Part shown: positions 50,633-63,600 of the stretch, in pieces | How positions within the stretch are numbered: position 1 is the stretch's first letter | How the letters are laid out: each line of letters begins with the position of its first letter | From: Silene conica | Taxonomy: Eukaryota > Streptophyta > Magnoliopsida > Caryophyllales > Caryophyllaceae | Direction: 5' to 3' | DNA: 64,000 nucleotides | Assembly (NCBI GenBank): GCA_029255685.2 | Contig: CM055316.2 | Coordinates: 67,657,237 to 67,721,236 of the forward strand | The notes under the pieces: model-generated | What the model saw: the letters and a program-made list of their open reading frames with translations, nothing else | The model's database searches: none | Told to the model about the DNA's origin: nothing | Made by a program: the position numbers and the translations under genes

Positions 50633-52284
50633 CTAGTCTGATGCCCGTGCAAATTGCACGGGCTTGCACTTTAAAATAATGTAAAAAAATGTCGTTAATA
50701 TACGTTGTTTTTTTAAAATAAGGTCATATTTTATCTAGTTAGTGTGGTTCAATATATGGAGATGATTTTTAAAACAGGGTAAAAAAAACAATTGCTTTTA
50801 GTCATATGCTCTGTATTAGCATAACAAAAGTAGATTTTTTTTAAAAAAAAAGAACCAACAGAATGAGCAGTAATGATGTACAATCATAATTACAATTTTA
50901 CTATAACTTCTCAAAATTGGATGCGCTTTTTTCATCATCGCATATAAGAATCTTTAGTTCCTCTTTGCTTGTGACTCAAAATGACCACATAGAGCTGACT
51001 GTGTGTAAATATTGACTTATGAAGATATTAAGAAAATTCAAATGGAATACACTATTCTATGTGAATTAAAAAATGCCAACATATAAGACAATATAAACCC
51101 GTGTAATTGTTTTACATGTATTGAATGTTAATTAGCCCCCGTGTATTAATAGTGTCCTATAATTTGTTCATGATTGTTTTCACATGTTGGCTGTTAATAA
51201 GGACCTATATATTAAACTTATTGCGTAAAACGCGTGATTGATCAAGAATTTGTAATCTGAACCCGTGTAAACACTCACATTGTGAAGTTTGAAATATGGA
51301 ATTTACACATACTATACGTGTATGAGTGAATTTGAAATACGGGCCCGTTTATTAGAACTATAACAAAGGGTCGAAACTTAGACTTACTTTGAGCGAGTTT
51401 ACCCAAAACAGGCCAAGTCCAAAAATATACTATTAACGACCCATATACCAAGCCACCATAGCCACACGTACAACTTTGTGCTCTCTCATCTCTCACCCTA
51501 AATCTAACTACCTTTCCATAACGTATTACTCCGTATTTTGCATCTTCCATCTTGTTGTCTTCTCATTTGATTTATGTCTCACTTAATCTGTTACACTTGC
51601 CATTTCAATATCATTTGAACTCGCAATGTCCCAATTCCTCTCTCTCGTTGCAATTCTTCATACGGAGTAATTTTTTTGCCGTATTTTTCAGATTTCAATA
51701 AAAAAAATTTATGCATATGTATATTTTTTGTCCATATTTTCGGGTTTCAATATTATTATATTTTTTAATTTTTATCAAAGTATTTCTGAGTTTTTTCGAT
51801 TTAGTTAAATTTATCCATCGATCTTAGTTATTTTCATATTTCAACGGAGTTCATCTTATGTGAATAATTTATGTGAATCATACTCATGAGCAATTGAACA
51901 TCATAGATATAGTGACTTATTCAATATCAATGTCATATGCTTTTATAACAATTTTTGTTTTCTCTTTATTTGACTTATTTTTCTATATTTTTTCCCTATA
52001 ATAATAGGTGTTTTAAAAAGATTGTTGAATAATTTTCCTATTTATACCATAATTAATTTAACTATAAAAGTAACTAATGATTTTTTTAATCAAGTTATTT
52101 AATATGTAATCCACATGTATGAATACTTTGTGAATTTTATTGTTGTAGATGAGAATAAAAGTGGTGCATAAGAAATAAAACGGGTGGAGAACATGGTGGG
52201 TCACTCTTAAAAATAAAATAAAAAATGAACTTTCGACCACAGTGCGACACCTAAGCACCGTGGTTGTTGCTTTTATATATAAGA
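50633..52284 (-). mobile_element. Helitron (minus orientation, about 1.65 kb)
   Basis: On (-), the 5' end is TCTTATATATAAAAGCAACA preceded by A (an alternative TC lies at 52290), followed by a CAACCACGGTGC...GTGGTCG subterminal inverted repeat. The 3' end is the hairpin GCCCGTGCAA-T-TTGCACGGGC (50643-50663), then ATCAGACTAG and T. It is non-autonomous with no Rep/helicase. It is related to the element at 54421 over about 700 bp and shares end motifs with the Helitron at 8947. Confidence 0.85.
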
Positions 52285-52638
52285 TTTGGATTGAATATTA
52301 GCATATTTAGGTGCTGTTCTTTTTAACTTATTTCTCCTTAATTTAATTTAACTAATTTTTTCTGAATTTTTCTGAACTTAACTTATATATTTGTTTAACT
52401 TAACTCATTTTTGCTTAACTTTTATAAACTTATTTTTACTGAACTTAACTTAAACTTAACTTATTTTTTCTAAACTTAATTTATCATTGCTCAACTTTTC
52501 TGAACTTATTTTTGCTGAACTTAACTTAACTTATATTTACTAAAGTTAACTTATATCTACTTAACATTTATTAACTTAACTTGTTTGAACTTAACTTATA
52601 TGAGTCCAACTTTTTCGAACTAAATAAATATTAACTTA

Positions 52639-52696
<58 letters not shown>
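52639..52696. repeat. (TAA)n microsatellite, about 19 units
   Basis: Uninterrupted AAT/TAA triplets in the left part of the Harbinger-like element. Confidence 0.95.
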
Positions 52697-52700
<4 letters not shown>

Positions 52701-52736
52701 TAGTAATAGTACTTCAATACATAATTAAAAAGTAAA

Positions 52737-53853
52737 GGGTTTTCCCATTGATGCCCCTGTAGTTTTCACTTTTCCCACTTGTACCCCTGCGTATAGCACT
52801 TTACTAGTTGTACCCTTAAACTTAATTAGCTAAACCCATCAGTAGCCAAACATGCTTATGTCGTCTGTTTTAGACGTTAAGTGTCATGTTAGCACTGTAT
52901 TTGCCAAATAAGCACCTAACTTGGCAAAGGGTTTTTCCGATTAATTCCCCTGTGGTTTTACTTTTCCCACTTGTATCCCTGCATATTTGCATTTTTTTGT
53001 TTAGATGTTGAGCCCGATATATTTAGAACCGCATTGCTTATTATATATCCCTTTTAAATTAATAAAAAATTGTAATATATCGTTGATTATATCTCTTTTT
53101 ATTTCGCATGAGATAATGCCATTATATATTATTTCAAAAAATTATTATCTAATATTCACAACTTATTTTATATTAAGTAGACCAAGACGACAAACACGAC
53201 GAATGTCATTACCTGTTAATGTTCATATCGACCCTACGGCATCACTTACCTATTTCATCAGTGAAGCACCAACTAAATTTTAGATTCTCAATCCACCTTT
53301 CTTCTGATCTATTATAAATTTGTCCCATATTTTTTCGATTTCGATAAAATTTGTATTTATAATCTTTTACAGGTAATTTGAGACCGGCTAATTTTTTTAA
53401 ATTTTTTAATCAAAATATTTCTGACACTTTTAAATTTTTAAGTAAATTTAACAATTGATCGTTTCGGTAAATATTTGGATATCAACAATAAGATATATTT
53501 GTAATACCTTGATTAAACATCGGAAAATTTAAACTTTAAATCCGATATCCGACTCATGTAATTTCAATTACAACAATTTTTTCACTCCTTTTTATTATTT
53601 TTTACGCAGGGGTACAAATGGGAAAAGTGAAAACCATAGGGGCATCAATGGGAAAAACACGTTGGTAAGTCAGGTGCTTATTTGGCAAATAGAGTGCCAA
53701 CATGACACTTAACGTCTAAAATAGACGGCATAAACATGTTTGGCTACTGATGGATTTAACTAATTAAGTTTAGGGGTACGGCTAATAAAGTGCTATACGC
53801 AGGGATACAAGTGGGAAAAGTGAAAAGCACAGGGACATTAATGGGAAAAACCC
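52737..53853. mobile_element. Mutator-like element with doubled termini (1.1 kb)
   Basis: A perfect 9-bp duplication AAAAGTAAA (52728-52736, 53854-53862) brackets inverted arms of about 250 bp that begin GGGTTTT(T)CCCATT. Each arm contains the terminal motif twice: on the left at 52737 and about 52929, on the right ending about 53663 and 53853. The interior of about 600 bp is AT-rich. The 92-codon ORF at 53005 is not supported as a gene. Confidence 0.9.
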
Positions 53854-54420
53854 AAAAGTAAATCATTATCTTACTTTAATACATAATTAAAAAGTAAATC
53901 ACATATCACAATGTTTTTAATAATCTATTTCTATATTATACAATTTTTTAATAATCTAGTTCTATATAAATATAGTATGTTATTATCTTACGAGAATTAT
54001 TGTGTGTAATTTTTAACCCGTGTATTATTTTTTGGAAAATTCGACTATTCTTTTGTTAGTGACACTTTTGGGTAATTAAAAAATGGTCGCACATGAGACG
54101 TTTGTACGAGGGGATATGTGAAAATCTTAGATTTTTCAAAACTCGTCAATACTATAAACGGGTATGAGTATTTGCTTATTTTTTCTAAACTTACTTTTGC
54201 TTACCTTTTTTTAACTTATTTTTACTGAACTTAACTTAACTTATTTTTGCTGAACTTAACTTGTTTCTGCTGAACTTTTCTGAACTTATTTTTGCTAAGC
54301 TTAACTTAACTTATTTTTTCTGAACTTAACTTATTTTTACCGAACTTTTCTGAACTTAACTTATTTTTGTTGAACTTAACTTAAATTAAGCAAAAATAAG
54401 TCCAAAAGAATAGGGCCTTA

Positions 54421-55360
54421 CTAGTCTTATTGCACGGGCTTACACTTTAAAATAGTGTAAAAAAAATGCCGCCAATATAAATTGTTTTTTTGAATAAGGT
54501 CATATTCTACCTAGTTAGTGTGGTTCAATTTATGGAGATGATTCTTAAAATAGGGTAACAAAAAAATAATTGCTTTTATTCATATATTATAGCATAACAA
54601 AAGTAGAAAAATTTAAAATAGTAAGTCTTGCTTGCGACGGGTCACCATTTAAGACGGATATTTTGTGAGATAAAGTGGATACAAAATGAGTTAATTAGTG
54701 GAGAAAGGGGACCACATGAATAGTGTTGGAGAGAGAAAAAAAATGGGTATTTTGTGAGAGGAAACGGTATCTGTCACAACGTTGCGACGGATAGTGCCGT
54801 TGCAAATAAGAATTTATGAATTTAAAAAGAAGCAAAACAACACAATGAACAGTAATGATGTACAATCATAATCACAATTGTACTATAACTTCTCGAAATT
54901 GGACGCGCGTTTTTTATCATCGCAAATAAGAATCTTTAATCCCTTTTTGCTTGTGACTCTCGAAATGGCTACATAGAGCTGACCGAGTGTAAACACTGAC
55001 TTAGAAATATATTAAGAAAATTCAAATGAAAGACACTATTCTATGTGAATTACAAAAATGCCAACATAAGACAATATAAACCCGTGCAATTGTTTTACAT
55101 GTAGTGAATGTTAATTAGCGCCCGTGTATAAATAATGTCCTATAAATTGCACATGATTGTTTTCACATGTTGGTTATTAATTAGGACCGTGTATTAAACT
55201 TATTGCATAAAACGCGTGATTGATCAAGAATTTGTAATCTGAAGCCGTGTAAACACTCACATTGTGAAATTTGAAATATGTAATTTACACATGCTATACG
55301 TGTATGAGTGAATTTGAAATACGGGCTCGTGTATTAGAACTATAATAAATAAGCATGTGT
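54421..55360 (-). mobile_element. Helitron relative, 3' half (minus orientation)
   Basis: Begins CTAG (reverse of the Helitron 3' end), followed by TTGCACGGGC. The other hairpin arm is lost. From about 54440 to 55355 it parallels 50664-51360 (for example GTTAGTGTGGTTCAAT, CAGTAATGATGTACAATC, TGATCAAGAATTTGTAATC), apart from a 200-bp MITE. No 5' end identified. Confidence 0.65.
54619..54818. mobile_element. Mutator-type MITE, copy 1 (200 bp)
   Basis: Starts TAGTAAGTCTTGCTTGCGAC and ends CAAATAAGAATTTATG, flanked by a perfect 9-bp duplication AATTTAAAA (54610-54618, 54819-54827). The related Helitron at 50633 lacks it at the same point. Confidence 0.85.
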
Positions 55361-55518
55361 AAAACAAAACCTTGTCAATTGCACCAGAAAGAAAAAGACT
55401 ATTATCTGATCACATACGTAAACAAATTAAGATTGTAAGCATAGAAAGTAGTTAAACTCAAATTATAATTGAACCAAACAACTTCAAATTATTAAAAAAC
55501 TAACAATCGCCTTATTAG

Positions 55519-55597
55519 GATCTTTTGGGTTGACGGTTGTTTGCTACTCTTTTACGATCTTAGTGTTGACTGTTGTTTACTACTCTTTTACGATCCT
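55519..55597. repeat. Tandem duplication, about 36 bp
   Basis: TTGTTT(G/A)CTACTCTTTTACGATC occurs twice in succession. Confidence 0.75.
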
Positions 55598-55833
55598 AGG
55601 AGAAACGGAAGGATCTCCACCATATTCAATTCATGTGCTATTCGTTCAAACTAACGTACTCATTCATTCGTTCAGGGATGATTTTCATACTCACTAATAT
55701 GATATGCGTATAAGCTTTTGAGGGTTACTGGATATTTTCAGCTGACTCATTAAACACTCGACTAATATTGTCCCTGAAATTTTCAACCAAATTGCAATGT
55801 TAGTAACTTAGTACTAAGAAACAATATAAAGAT

Positions 55834-56029
55834 CACAAATTCTTATTTGCAACGACTCTATCCGTCGCAAGCTTGTGACGAATACCGTTTACTCTCACAA
55901 AATACCCACTTTTTCTCTCTCTCCTACACTATTCATGTGGTCCCCTTTCTCCACTAACTCCTTTTGTATCCATTTTATCTCACAAAATACCCGTCACAAA
56001 TTTTGACCCGTCGCAAGCAAGACCTACTA
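55834..56029. mobile_element. Mutator-type MITE, copy 2, inverted (196 bp)
   Basis: Reverse-orientation copy of the MITE at 54619, flanked by its own 9-bp duplication TATAAAGAT (55825-55833, 56030-56038). A different target sequence means an independent insertion. Confidence 0.85.
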
Positions 56030-56327
56030 TATAAAGATATGATGTGGCATAATATAAACAAATATATATTATTAGCAAACAATTATTAGCATAGATGAGA
56101 GATTGAGAGAGGAAGGGTTTGACTGTTTTTTGAGGTTGGATATCTCTTTTATATTGTTATTTGATAGTATGAATAACCTGAAATTCCAGATTAACAGAGA
56201 CACAAACACTCATTACTAATATTTATTTCTTTCAAACTTTAACATTTTAATTTCTATTATTTTAATTTCTTAGTACAATTGTAAATTTTATCTTTTCTTC
56301 ACTCCTCTTGAAATTTTTTTTCTTTAA

Positions 56328-57380
56328 TCTATATATAATATAAAAAGGCTAGACAAAGCACCACATTTCACCATTTCACTTTTGAGGAATTCTAACAAGC
56401 CACATCATCATCATTATTTTAAAAAGAAAAAAATAAAAAAACTAATAAATTTACAAGCATTAAATGCATATCATGTTTTTAAATACCATAACATCATTAT
56501 TTAAAAAATAAAAAATAAAAAAAGCTAATGAATTTACAAGCATTTAATGCATACTAAGTTTTTAAATAGCATAATAACGAATAAAGTTCAGACTCTTAAT
56601 TTTTAATAAATTTAACAACAATTAATAAATCAAAATGCATGCTAAATTTAAAATTTATGCGTTTATTGTTAGAATAAGTTAATCCTCAAATAAAAAAAAA
56701 CACATCACTTTAAATTTACGTCATGCAACTATTTTGTTTTGCTATAATGATTAAATTATATACATCTATCTATACAAGATAATTTAAAGGTTAATTATTA
56801 CACTAACTTTTTTAGCGGTGCGTACTTGCGTGTAAAGATAAGTTATTTACAAAGTATTTATCTAAAAACTAAAACATTTTAATTATTATTATATTTCACA
56901 CTCTAAAAAAATATTAAAACGTAAAATTATTAAGTGAAGTTAATAGTTTCTAATACACTTTTAACCTTTCTTTTGGCTATAATAATTTATAGAATTTATT
57001 CAACGTCTTATCTAAAATATTATAGTTATTTTGGAATATATAAAAATTAACAAATTTACTCCGTAATCAGTGAAAAATATATTGTATAAATAGTATACTT
57101 ATACAATATAATTAAAACGCTAAATTAAGTATTTTTTTATCGTCATGTGCAAAAATAAGCTATTTATAAAGTGTTTATCTTAAAAAAATTATCTATAAAA
57201 TATAATTAAAAGGGTAGCCTAAAATGTGTGGCATGGCAAAATTAAATGTGACATGATAACTTTAAATGTGACATGGCAAAAAAAAGCGACATGGATTATC
57301 AATTTAAGAAAAAAAATATAAGTTAGAAAATTTAAAAAATATAAGCTTTAAACACAAAAAAATAACCATTGATCTCCTCT
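56328..57380 (+). mobile_element. Possible Helitron 5' end and AT-rich body
   Basis: TCTATATATAATATAAAAAG after an A resembles a Helitron 5' terminus. It is followed by an 83-bp tandem duplication (about 56408-56574, TTTACAAGCATTAAATGC). No hairpin plus CTRR end was found, so the right boundary is arbitrary. No gene in this 1-kb stretch. Confidence 0.3.
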
Positions 57381-57847
57381 CATAATTTTTGTTACTTATT
57401 TACCTTTATAATTAATTAACCATAAAAACCTCTCTCTAAGTTTTTAGAGAGCTTTTTTCTCTCTGTGGAGAGCTCTTTTCTCTTCTTTTCTGAACTTCCT
57501 CTCTGAACTTCCTCTCTTTCTATCCTTTTCAAATCTTTTCTTCTCTTTCTCGCTGACTTTTTTTGTCTGTTTCCAAGATTTAGCTCATCATTGCTTCTAT
57601 CTGTCATCATTGGGCCTGGGGATCATTTATTGGTCCCAGATCTTTGAGTTACCCATAAAAGCAACCTTTTTTATGTTTATTCCTTTTTGTCTTTTGCTAG
57701 CAGCGTTGGGGATTGGAGTAAACTGAGCGTGCGCCTCCTTTCTTTTTCCTCCCCTATCAGTGTTATAGTAGGGAGGCGTTTTCTTTGGGGTAGTGGAGTC
57801 AGTGGCGTTTGGCATCCCCGGAGTTCCTCTCCTATTTAAGCTCAGTT

Positions 57848-60652
57848 ATGGGTTTTTTCCAAGAACACAATCGCAAGCTTTCTTCTTCTTATTTCCGCCA
57901 CAATAATTTACATCATCCAGTAAGATCTAAAAACAGTGGGTCAGCACATAACTTTAACCTACTTCATAAACCAACTATGGAGCATCAATCTCAACAACAG
58001 TCGCAGCAACACAATGCTTCAAACCCACCTCCAAACCAACCCCAAAATCCTGAAGAACCTGTTTTCAATCCGTTTAACCCCCTGCATGCAAACCAATGGC
58101 GCTTTCCAAGGACGGGAAGTGTTGTCCATGTGGACCCAGAAGAACTGGGAAAATCAAGGGAGTTCTGGGGGTGTTGTGTCCTCGGTTTTCTGGTGGACTA
58201 CCGAATGTTTGATGCTGTTAAGATCAACAATATGATAAGGACTAAATGGCACACGAGGGGGCGAATTATTTGTTTTCGTATGGGTGAAATTTTTGTACTT
58301 CATTGTGAACGGGAGGAGGATAGGGAAAACCTTTTGCTGAGAACTTTTTGTGCTTTTGATGTGGCGGTTTTGGTGTTTGAACGATGGTTCCCGGATTCGG
58401 TACCAAGACCTATCAGATTCCCACAAGCAAATCTATGGGTACGAGTTTGTGGACTTCCTTTCGAGTACATGAACATGCATATGGCTCATGTAGCTGGTAA
58501 GCTCTTAAGTCATTGGTATAGAGTAGAAGAATTCAATATGGTGCCGGAGTATGACTACTTGAGGTTGAAGATTAGTGTTAACCTCAATGAGCCCCTGATG
58601 CCAGGGTTCTTTATTGCGCTTGATCAGGGACATCTTCTCTGGGTATAGTTCCGGTACGAAGAAATATTCAAATATTGTATCAGATGTGGGAAGATTGGGC
58701 ACACGGGTGCTCAGTGCAAGGAAAGTTTGGTGTCTATTATGGCAAGCATTAATGGAATGTTGGATAGAACTATGGCTAAGGGGTTTATAGTTTTCCAGGC
58801 TACTGGAACTCACACGATGTTTAATCTGGTTTTGAGGGCTACCCCATCCACAACGGATTATGTGGACTCTAGGGTAAGGTTGTGTAGTAGGGGTATGGGC
58901 ATTGCCCCTGAAGATTCTTGGGATGGACCTGAAAGGGAGGTAGATTTTGGTCTGGGTATTACCCCCGAAGGGCGGGTATTGCCGGGTATAAAGTTCACTA
59001 TGACAGCTCAGCCCTTTGCTGGAGCAGTGTTATTTAGTGAAGGAAATAATGGTGGTCATCAGAATCAGAATAGAAGACAACATGGTGGAGAGGGCTCAAA
59101 TCAGGGGGTTCAGAACGTTAATGCAGGGGTCACTAACAACCCACCTGGGTTTGGGGGGTGGCTTGATGAAGACCAGGAAGATGAATTCCACAGTGCTGAT
59201 GAGGAGGCAACCCCTATGGAGATTAGTCATGAACTTGAGGATCGGGTAGGACAACAAGTGCAACAACAACAAAATACGCAACATCATCAACAACAAGGAT
59301 CTGCTAGTGGAGGCTTGCAATCTCAATCTATTCACGGGTACCCAGTGGATGTGGGTTTTGTTCTCAGGGATGCTAGGATTCAGGCTGGCATATTGAGTAG
59401 GGTGGAGCACAATTTATCGTGGGTTCAATTTGAAAATGAACAGAGAGGCTTCAATCAGATTTTTGCCCCTCCTCTGGAGGGCATCCCGATAGTATACCAC
59501 AGGGAGGATGGCTCGATTCAGAGGATTAACCAAGGTGAGATGGATCCCTTAAGTTTTGACATTTTCGCTAATGGAATTTTAAATGTTGATGGTAATATGG
59601 TCAATGCTTCTAATGCTGGTGTTGAGGATGGGGCAGGGGCAGCTGATAATGATGAGGAGGATCGAAATGGGGAAAGAGGAGGTGAAATGGAACCCATTGT
59701 CATTTCTTCTGATTCAGAAACTGACTCAGACATGTCTATTTCCTCTTAGTCCTCTGGGCAATCCTTGTCTTCTACTAATTCTTCACATGAGGTGCCTTTG
59801 CACACTTGGGTGGAGAACCTCATATCCTCCTCCGTGTCAGGAATCAAGAAGCTGAGTTCTTTGGGAGTTAGTGATAATGCTGGGGATACTAAGAATAATA
59901 ATAATCTGAGCATGGGTTTGAAGCTGGAGCTGGGTTTGCCGGAGGTGGGGGAGGGATCTCGACCAAAAACCATGACTGCGGATAACAGATCTGAGGCTTC
60001 TCGAACTATGGGAGAGGTTAAAGACAAAGGCAAGAAAGTGATGGATCTTTCGTCAGTGGGAATCAAACAGAAGGCTCTAGCTTTGGAAGCTAGTTCAGTT
60101 AATCTTGAAGAGTTCTTATCTACTACGTTTAATGATAATGCAAGGAAGATGGGAGGTGCTGATAAAGGGAAAGGGATTATGATTCAAAGTCCGAAGAAAC
60201 AGAAATGCAACCATAAGGCCTTTGTGTTACCTGAGGCTGGTTCAAGATCAAGCATTCGTGCGAAACTGGGGTCTGCAAGCTTCTCGGATGGGGCCAGGGG
60301 AGGGGCTGTTTCTCCTCCACTTGATGGATTGGATGCTGGGTTGAAAAAGGCTGCAAGGGAAGCTAGAAAGAGGAAGTGTGGAACTGATGAGGGCTTCACC
60401 GCGGTGCCGGAGGAGGCTACGGAGTCTCTGAGTAATGCAAAATGTTTTTTAACTCACTTGAAAAAGAAGCAATGCTCAGGAGAGGGTGTGAGGAAGTGTG
60501 GGGAGAAGGGAAGTGGTTTCAGGGTGTTCGTGGAGGATGCAATGGTGGAGGTTTCAAGCCCTTCATCATCTCCGTCGGTAAATGACTATGACATGAACAA
60601 CAAAAAAGGGTTTCAGGAGGTTGGGCCATCACAACCTCCACGGGGGCCATGA
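57848..60652 (+). pseudogene. LINE ORF1 (DUF4283 and CCHC zinc-knuckle protein), two in-frame stops
   Basis: A nucleic-acid-binding ORF1 protein, expected to coat LINE RNA. Read from the ATG at 57848, one frame stays open to the TGA at 60650-60652 except for TAG at 58646 and TAG at 59747. The DUF4283 region covers about residues 80-230 (HTRGRIICFRMGEIFVLH, ANLWVRVCGLPFEYMN). The first stop falls just before the zinc knuckle C-X2-C-X4-H-X4-C (Cys277, 280, His285, Cys290). A Gln/Gly/acid-rich tail follows. The stop TGA overlaps the ORF2 start in ATGA. Its codons sit at the position of a conserved acidic or Gln residue after LLWV. Confidence 0.82.
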
Positions 60653-63600
60653 AGGGAATTGTGTGGAATTGTAGGGGTCTTAATAACCCGCTTGCCCCTA
60701 CAATCCAAAAGCTGAAAGCGGTGTTTAGTTCTAGCCTTTTCGATTTCGTTTTTTTATGTGAAACTAAATGTAGTGACAGTAGTAGTATATCTATCTTTCA
60801 TGCTTTTAGAGGGTTCGGTTTCACTGAATTCCATTTTGTCGAGGCAGAAGGTAGGTCGGGGGGGCTATGGGTAGGATGGCAGAAGGGTGCCAGGATGGCA
60901 GTGGTTTTCTCTTGTAATCATTTTATCATTTTGCATGTTATGAAATGGAATGGGTTGCCCTGGTACTTGATTCTTTTCTATGGGGCACCGGAGGTGGCTG
61001 CCCGTATGGAGGTCCCTGAGCAGTTGGAGGTGTGGTGTGATAGATGGGATGAACCTTTTCTCATTGTTGGTGACTTCAATTAAGTGGAGTTCGAGTGTGA
61101 TAAATTAAGTCATCGCAAGGGTTCGATCATGGGGGCCACAGAGTATACTAATTGGAAACTCAGGAATGATTTGATTGACATCCCCTTCAAGGGACCCCGG
61201 TTTACGTGGTGCAATAACCGGAAAGGTGATAAGAGGGTTTATGAGAGACTTGATAGGGCTCTGGGATCAAAAAATTGGCTTCTGTCCTTTCCGAATACAG
61301 GGATTCTACATTACCCAATCCAACTATCGGATCACGCTCCTATTGAGGTTAATCTGAATCTCTTCCACCCTTCAAAGATCAGAAAGCCTTATAAACTAGA
61401 GGCTTGGTCTTCAGATCACGAGGAATGTAAGCAGTGTATTACCCATGAGTGGGCCTCGGCTATCCGAGGTTCCCCGGCGTTTCAGCTTACTCGGAAGCTT
61501 GACTTGGTTAGAAAAAGTGTTAGGGGGTGGACCCTGTCCAGAACAAGGGAGTGGCAGGAGAAGTGGAAGCAGTTTGATGAACACCTCATTGAAGGTATAG
61601 ATTTGGCGATCTCCGGGGATGGTGGGGTGGCGTATGATAAGGTTCATGAAGATCTGGTTTCGTTTGCAAATGCTATGGCTAATTCATGGAAACAAAAAGC
61701 AAAAGTTAAATGGTTGAGGGATGGAGACGCCTGTACTAAGTTTTTCTTCAACTGGGTGCGAGGACGGACGGGGAGGAATTTCTTACATGGTATAAAGAAC
61801 CATACAGGGGAATGGGTTTTTGGTTCGGAAGCTGTGGGAAAGGTCTTTCATGAGAATTTTGAGGATATTTTTATGGTTTCCCAGGAGCCTAATGATAATC
61901 CGAATCGTGATGACATCAATCAAGTGGTGGGTTTCATCAGTAAACGTTTGTCTGAAGATGAATCGGATAGATTAGCGAGACCGTTCACGGCAAAGGAGGT
62001 TAGAAAGGCTGTCTTCCAAATGGGACCCTATAAATCTCCTGGGCCGGATGGTATTCCAGCTTGTTTCTTTCAGAAATTTTGGGGTCTGGTTAAAAGGGAT
62101 GTGACTGAGGCGGTCCTATCTGTGCTTAACTCGGGAAGGGTGCTGAGAGAGATGAACAAGACTTTTATTGCTCTTATTCCCAAAATCGATAACCCTGAAT
62201 CCGCGGCTGACTATCGACCGATTAGCCTATGTAATGCCACCATGAGGATTATCACTAAATGCATTGCTAACCGGCTGGGACGGGTCATGGGAAGTCTTGT
62301 GAGTGAGTCTCAGGGGGCTTTCATCAAGGGGCGAAACATTAGTGATAACATTCTGTTAGCCCACGAGCTCATTCAGAAGGTAAATCAACACAGAATGGGC
62401 GCGCATGGTCTGTGCGTGTTCAAGGCTGATATGAGTAAGGCATATGATAGGATAAGGTGGGATTTTCTGGAGGCGGTCCTTATTAAATTTGGTTTTCCGG
62501 GAAATCTCCGACATCTTGTTATGGAATGCGTTACGACAGTCTCATATGAGATTCTTATCAATGGTGTTCCGAATCATTTCTTTGTCCTGAAATGTGGTTT
62601 GAGGCAGGGGGACCCCCTGTCTCCTTTTCTCTTTATCCTGTGTGCTGAAGTGCTTACAGGAATGCTCCAGGATTGCCAGGAAACTGGTACGATGATTGGG
62701 ATTCGTATGTGTAGGGGGGCGGAGCCCATTTCGAGTCTCTTCTTTGCAGATGACTCCGTTTTCTTTTTCAAAAATAAGGGAGGGGCGGCGCATACGTTGA
62801 AAGGTTGCTTGGATAAGTATTGTTCGGCCTCTGGGCAAAGGATAAATGAGGCCAAATCGGGCATTATCTTTAGTCCAAATACCACTTTGGCGGTTACTCA
62901 AGAAACTTTGAGGACTCTCCGTATTGGCGGTTCAAAGGAATTCGGGAAATATTTGGGTTTGCCCATGGAATTTCAGCAAGCAAAGAAAGGTATTTTCCAA
63001 TCTGTTCTTGAATACGTCACTCTTAGAATTTCTTCGTGGAATGGTATTTTTCTCTCACCAGCTGGTAAACTTTCTCTTATTTCTTCGGTCCTATCAAACC
63101 TCTCTAATTACTTTCTATCGGTGTTCAAACTACCGGTAAGTGTGGCAAATAAGATGAATTCCATTTTGTCACAATTTTGGTGGGCCGGATGTAAGATGAA
63201 CCGTAAAGTCCATTGGTGTAGTAATAAGTTCTTGAGTTTTTCTAAGAGTGATGGTGGTATTGGTATTCGGGATGTGGGATGCCTTAACAGGGCACTCCTT
63301 GCCAAGGCTGGATGGCGGATTATCTCCGGTGAAGATTCTCTTTTTGCAAGGTCCTTTAGGCTGAAGTTTTATGGGAATGGACGTGTGGATTCTGAAACTA
63401 CACCCCGCGAGGGACAGGCTTTACTTGGGGCTCTCGGAGTATTCGCGAGGGTATTGAGGTTATTAGGAACAGAATTGGATGGAGACCTGGTCGAAATTCT
63501 TCGCTGAATATTTGGGCTAATAGATGGGTAGATGGGGATACTCCGGAACCTAACTCAGCCCTGCTGGGGGCTGAGTTCTCTCACTATGGCTCTATTCAAA

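Larger units (their letters stand above)
52310..54417. mobile_element. PIF/Harbinger-like element (2.1 kb) carrying a nested MULE
   Basis: Ends GGTGCTGTTCTTTTTAAC and the complement of GGCCCTATTCTTTTGGAC, flanked by TTA on both sides (52307-52309, 54418-54420), as expected for PIF/Harbinger. Both subterminal regions are long arrays of CTGAACTTAACTTATTTTTG-like repeats. No transposase. Without the MULE it would be about 1 kb. Confidence 0.7.

Noticed and set aside
53005..53283. 92-codon ORF inside the MULE
   Set aside because: Low-complexity hydrophobic reading of AT-rich DNA with no recognisable family.
57809..57847. Upstream extension of LINE ORF1 by 13 codons
   Set aside because: The codon at 57809 is TTG, not ATG; the first in-frame ATG is 57848.
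61084..63507. Separate 807-codon RT gene
   Set aside because: It begins at GTG immediately after an in-frame TAA and continues the endonuclease frame; it is the rest of LINE ORF2.
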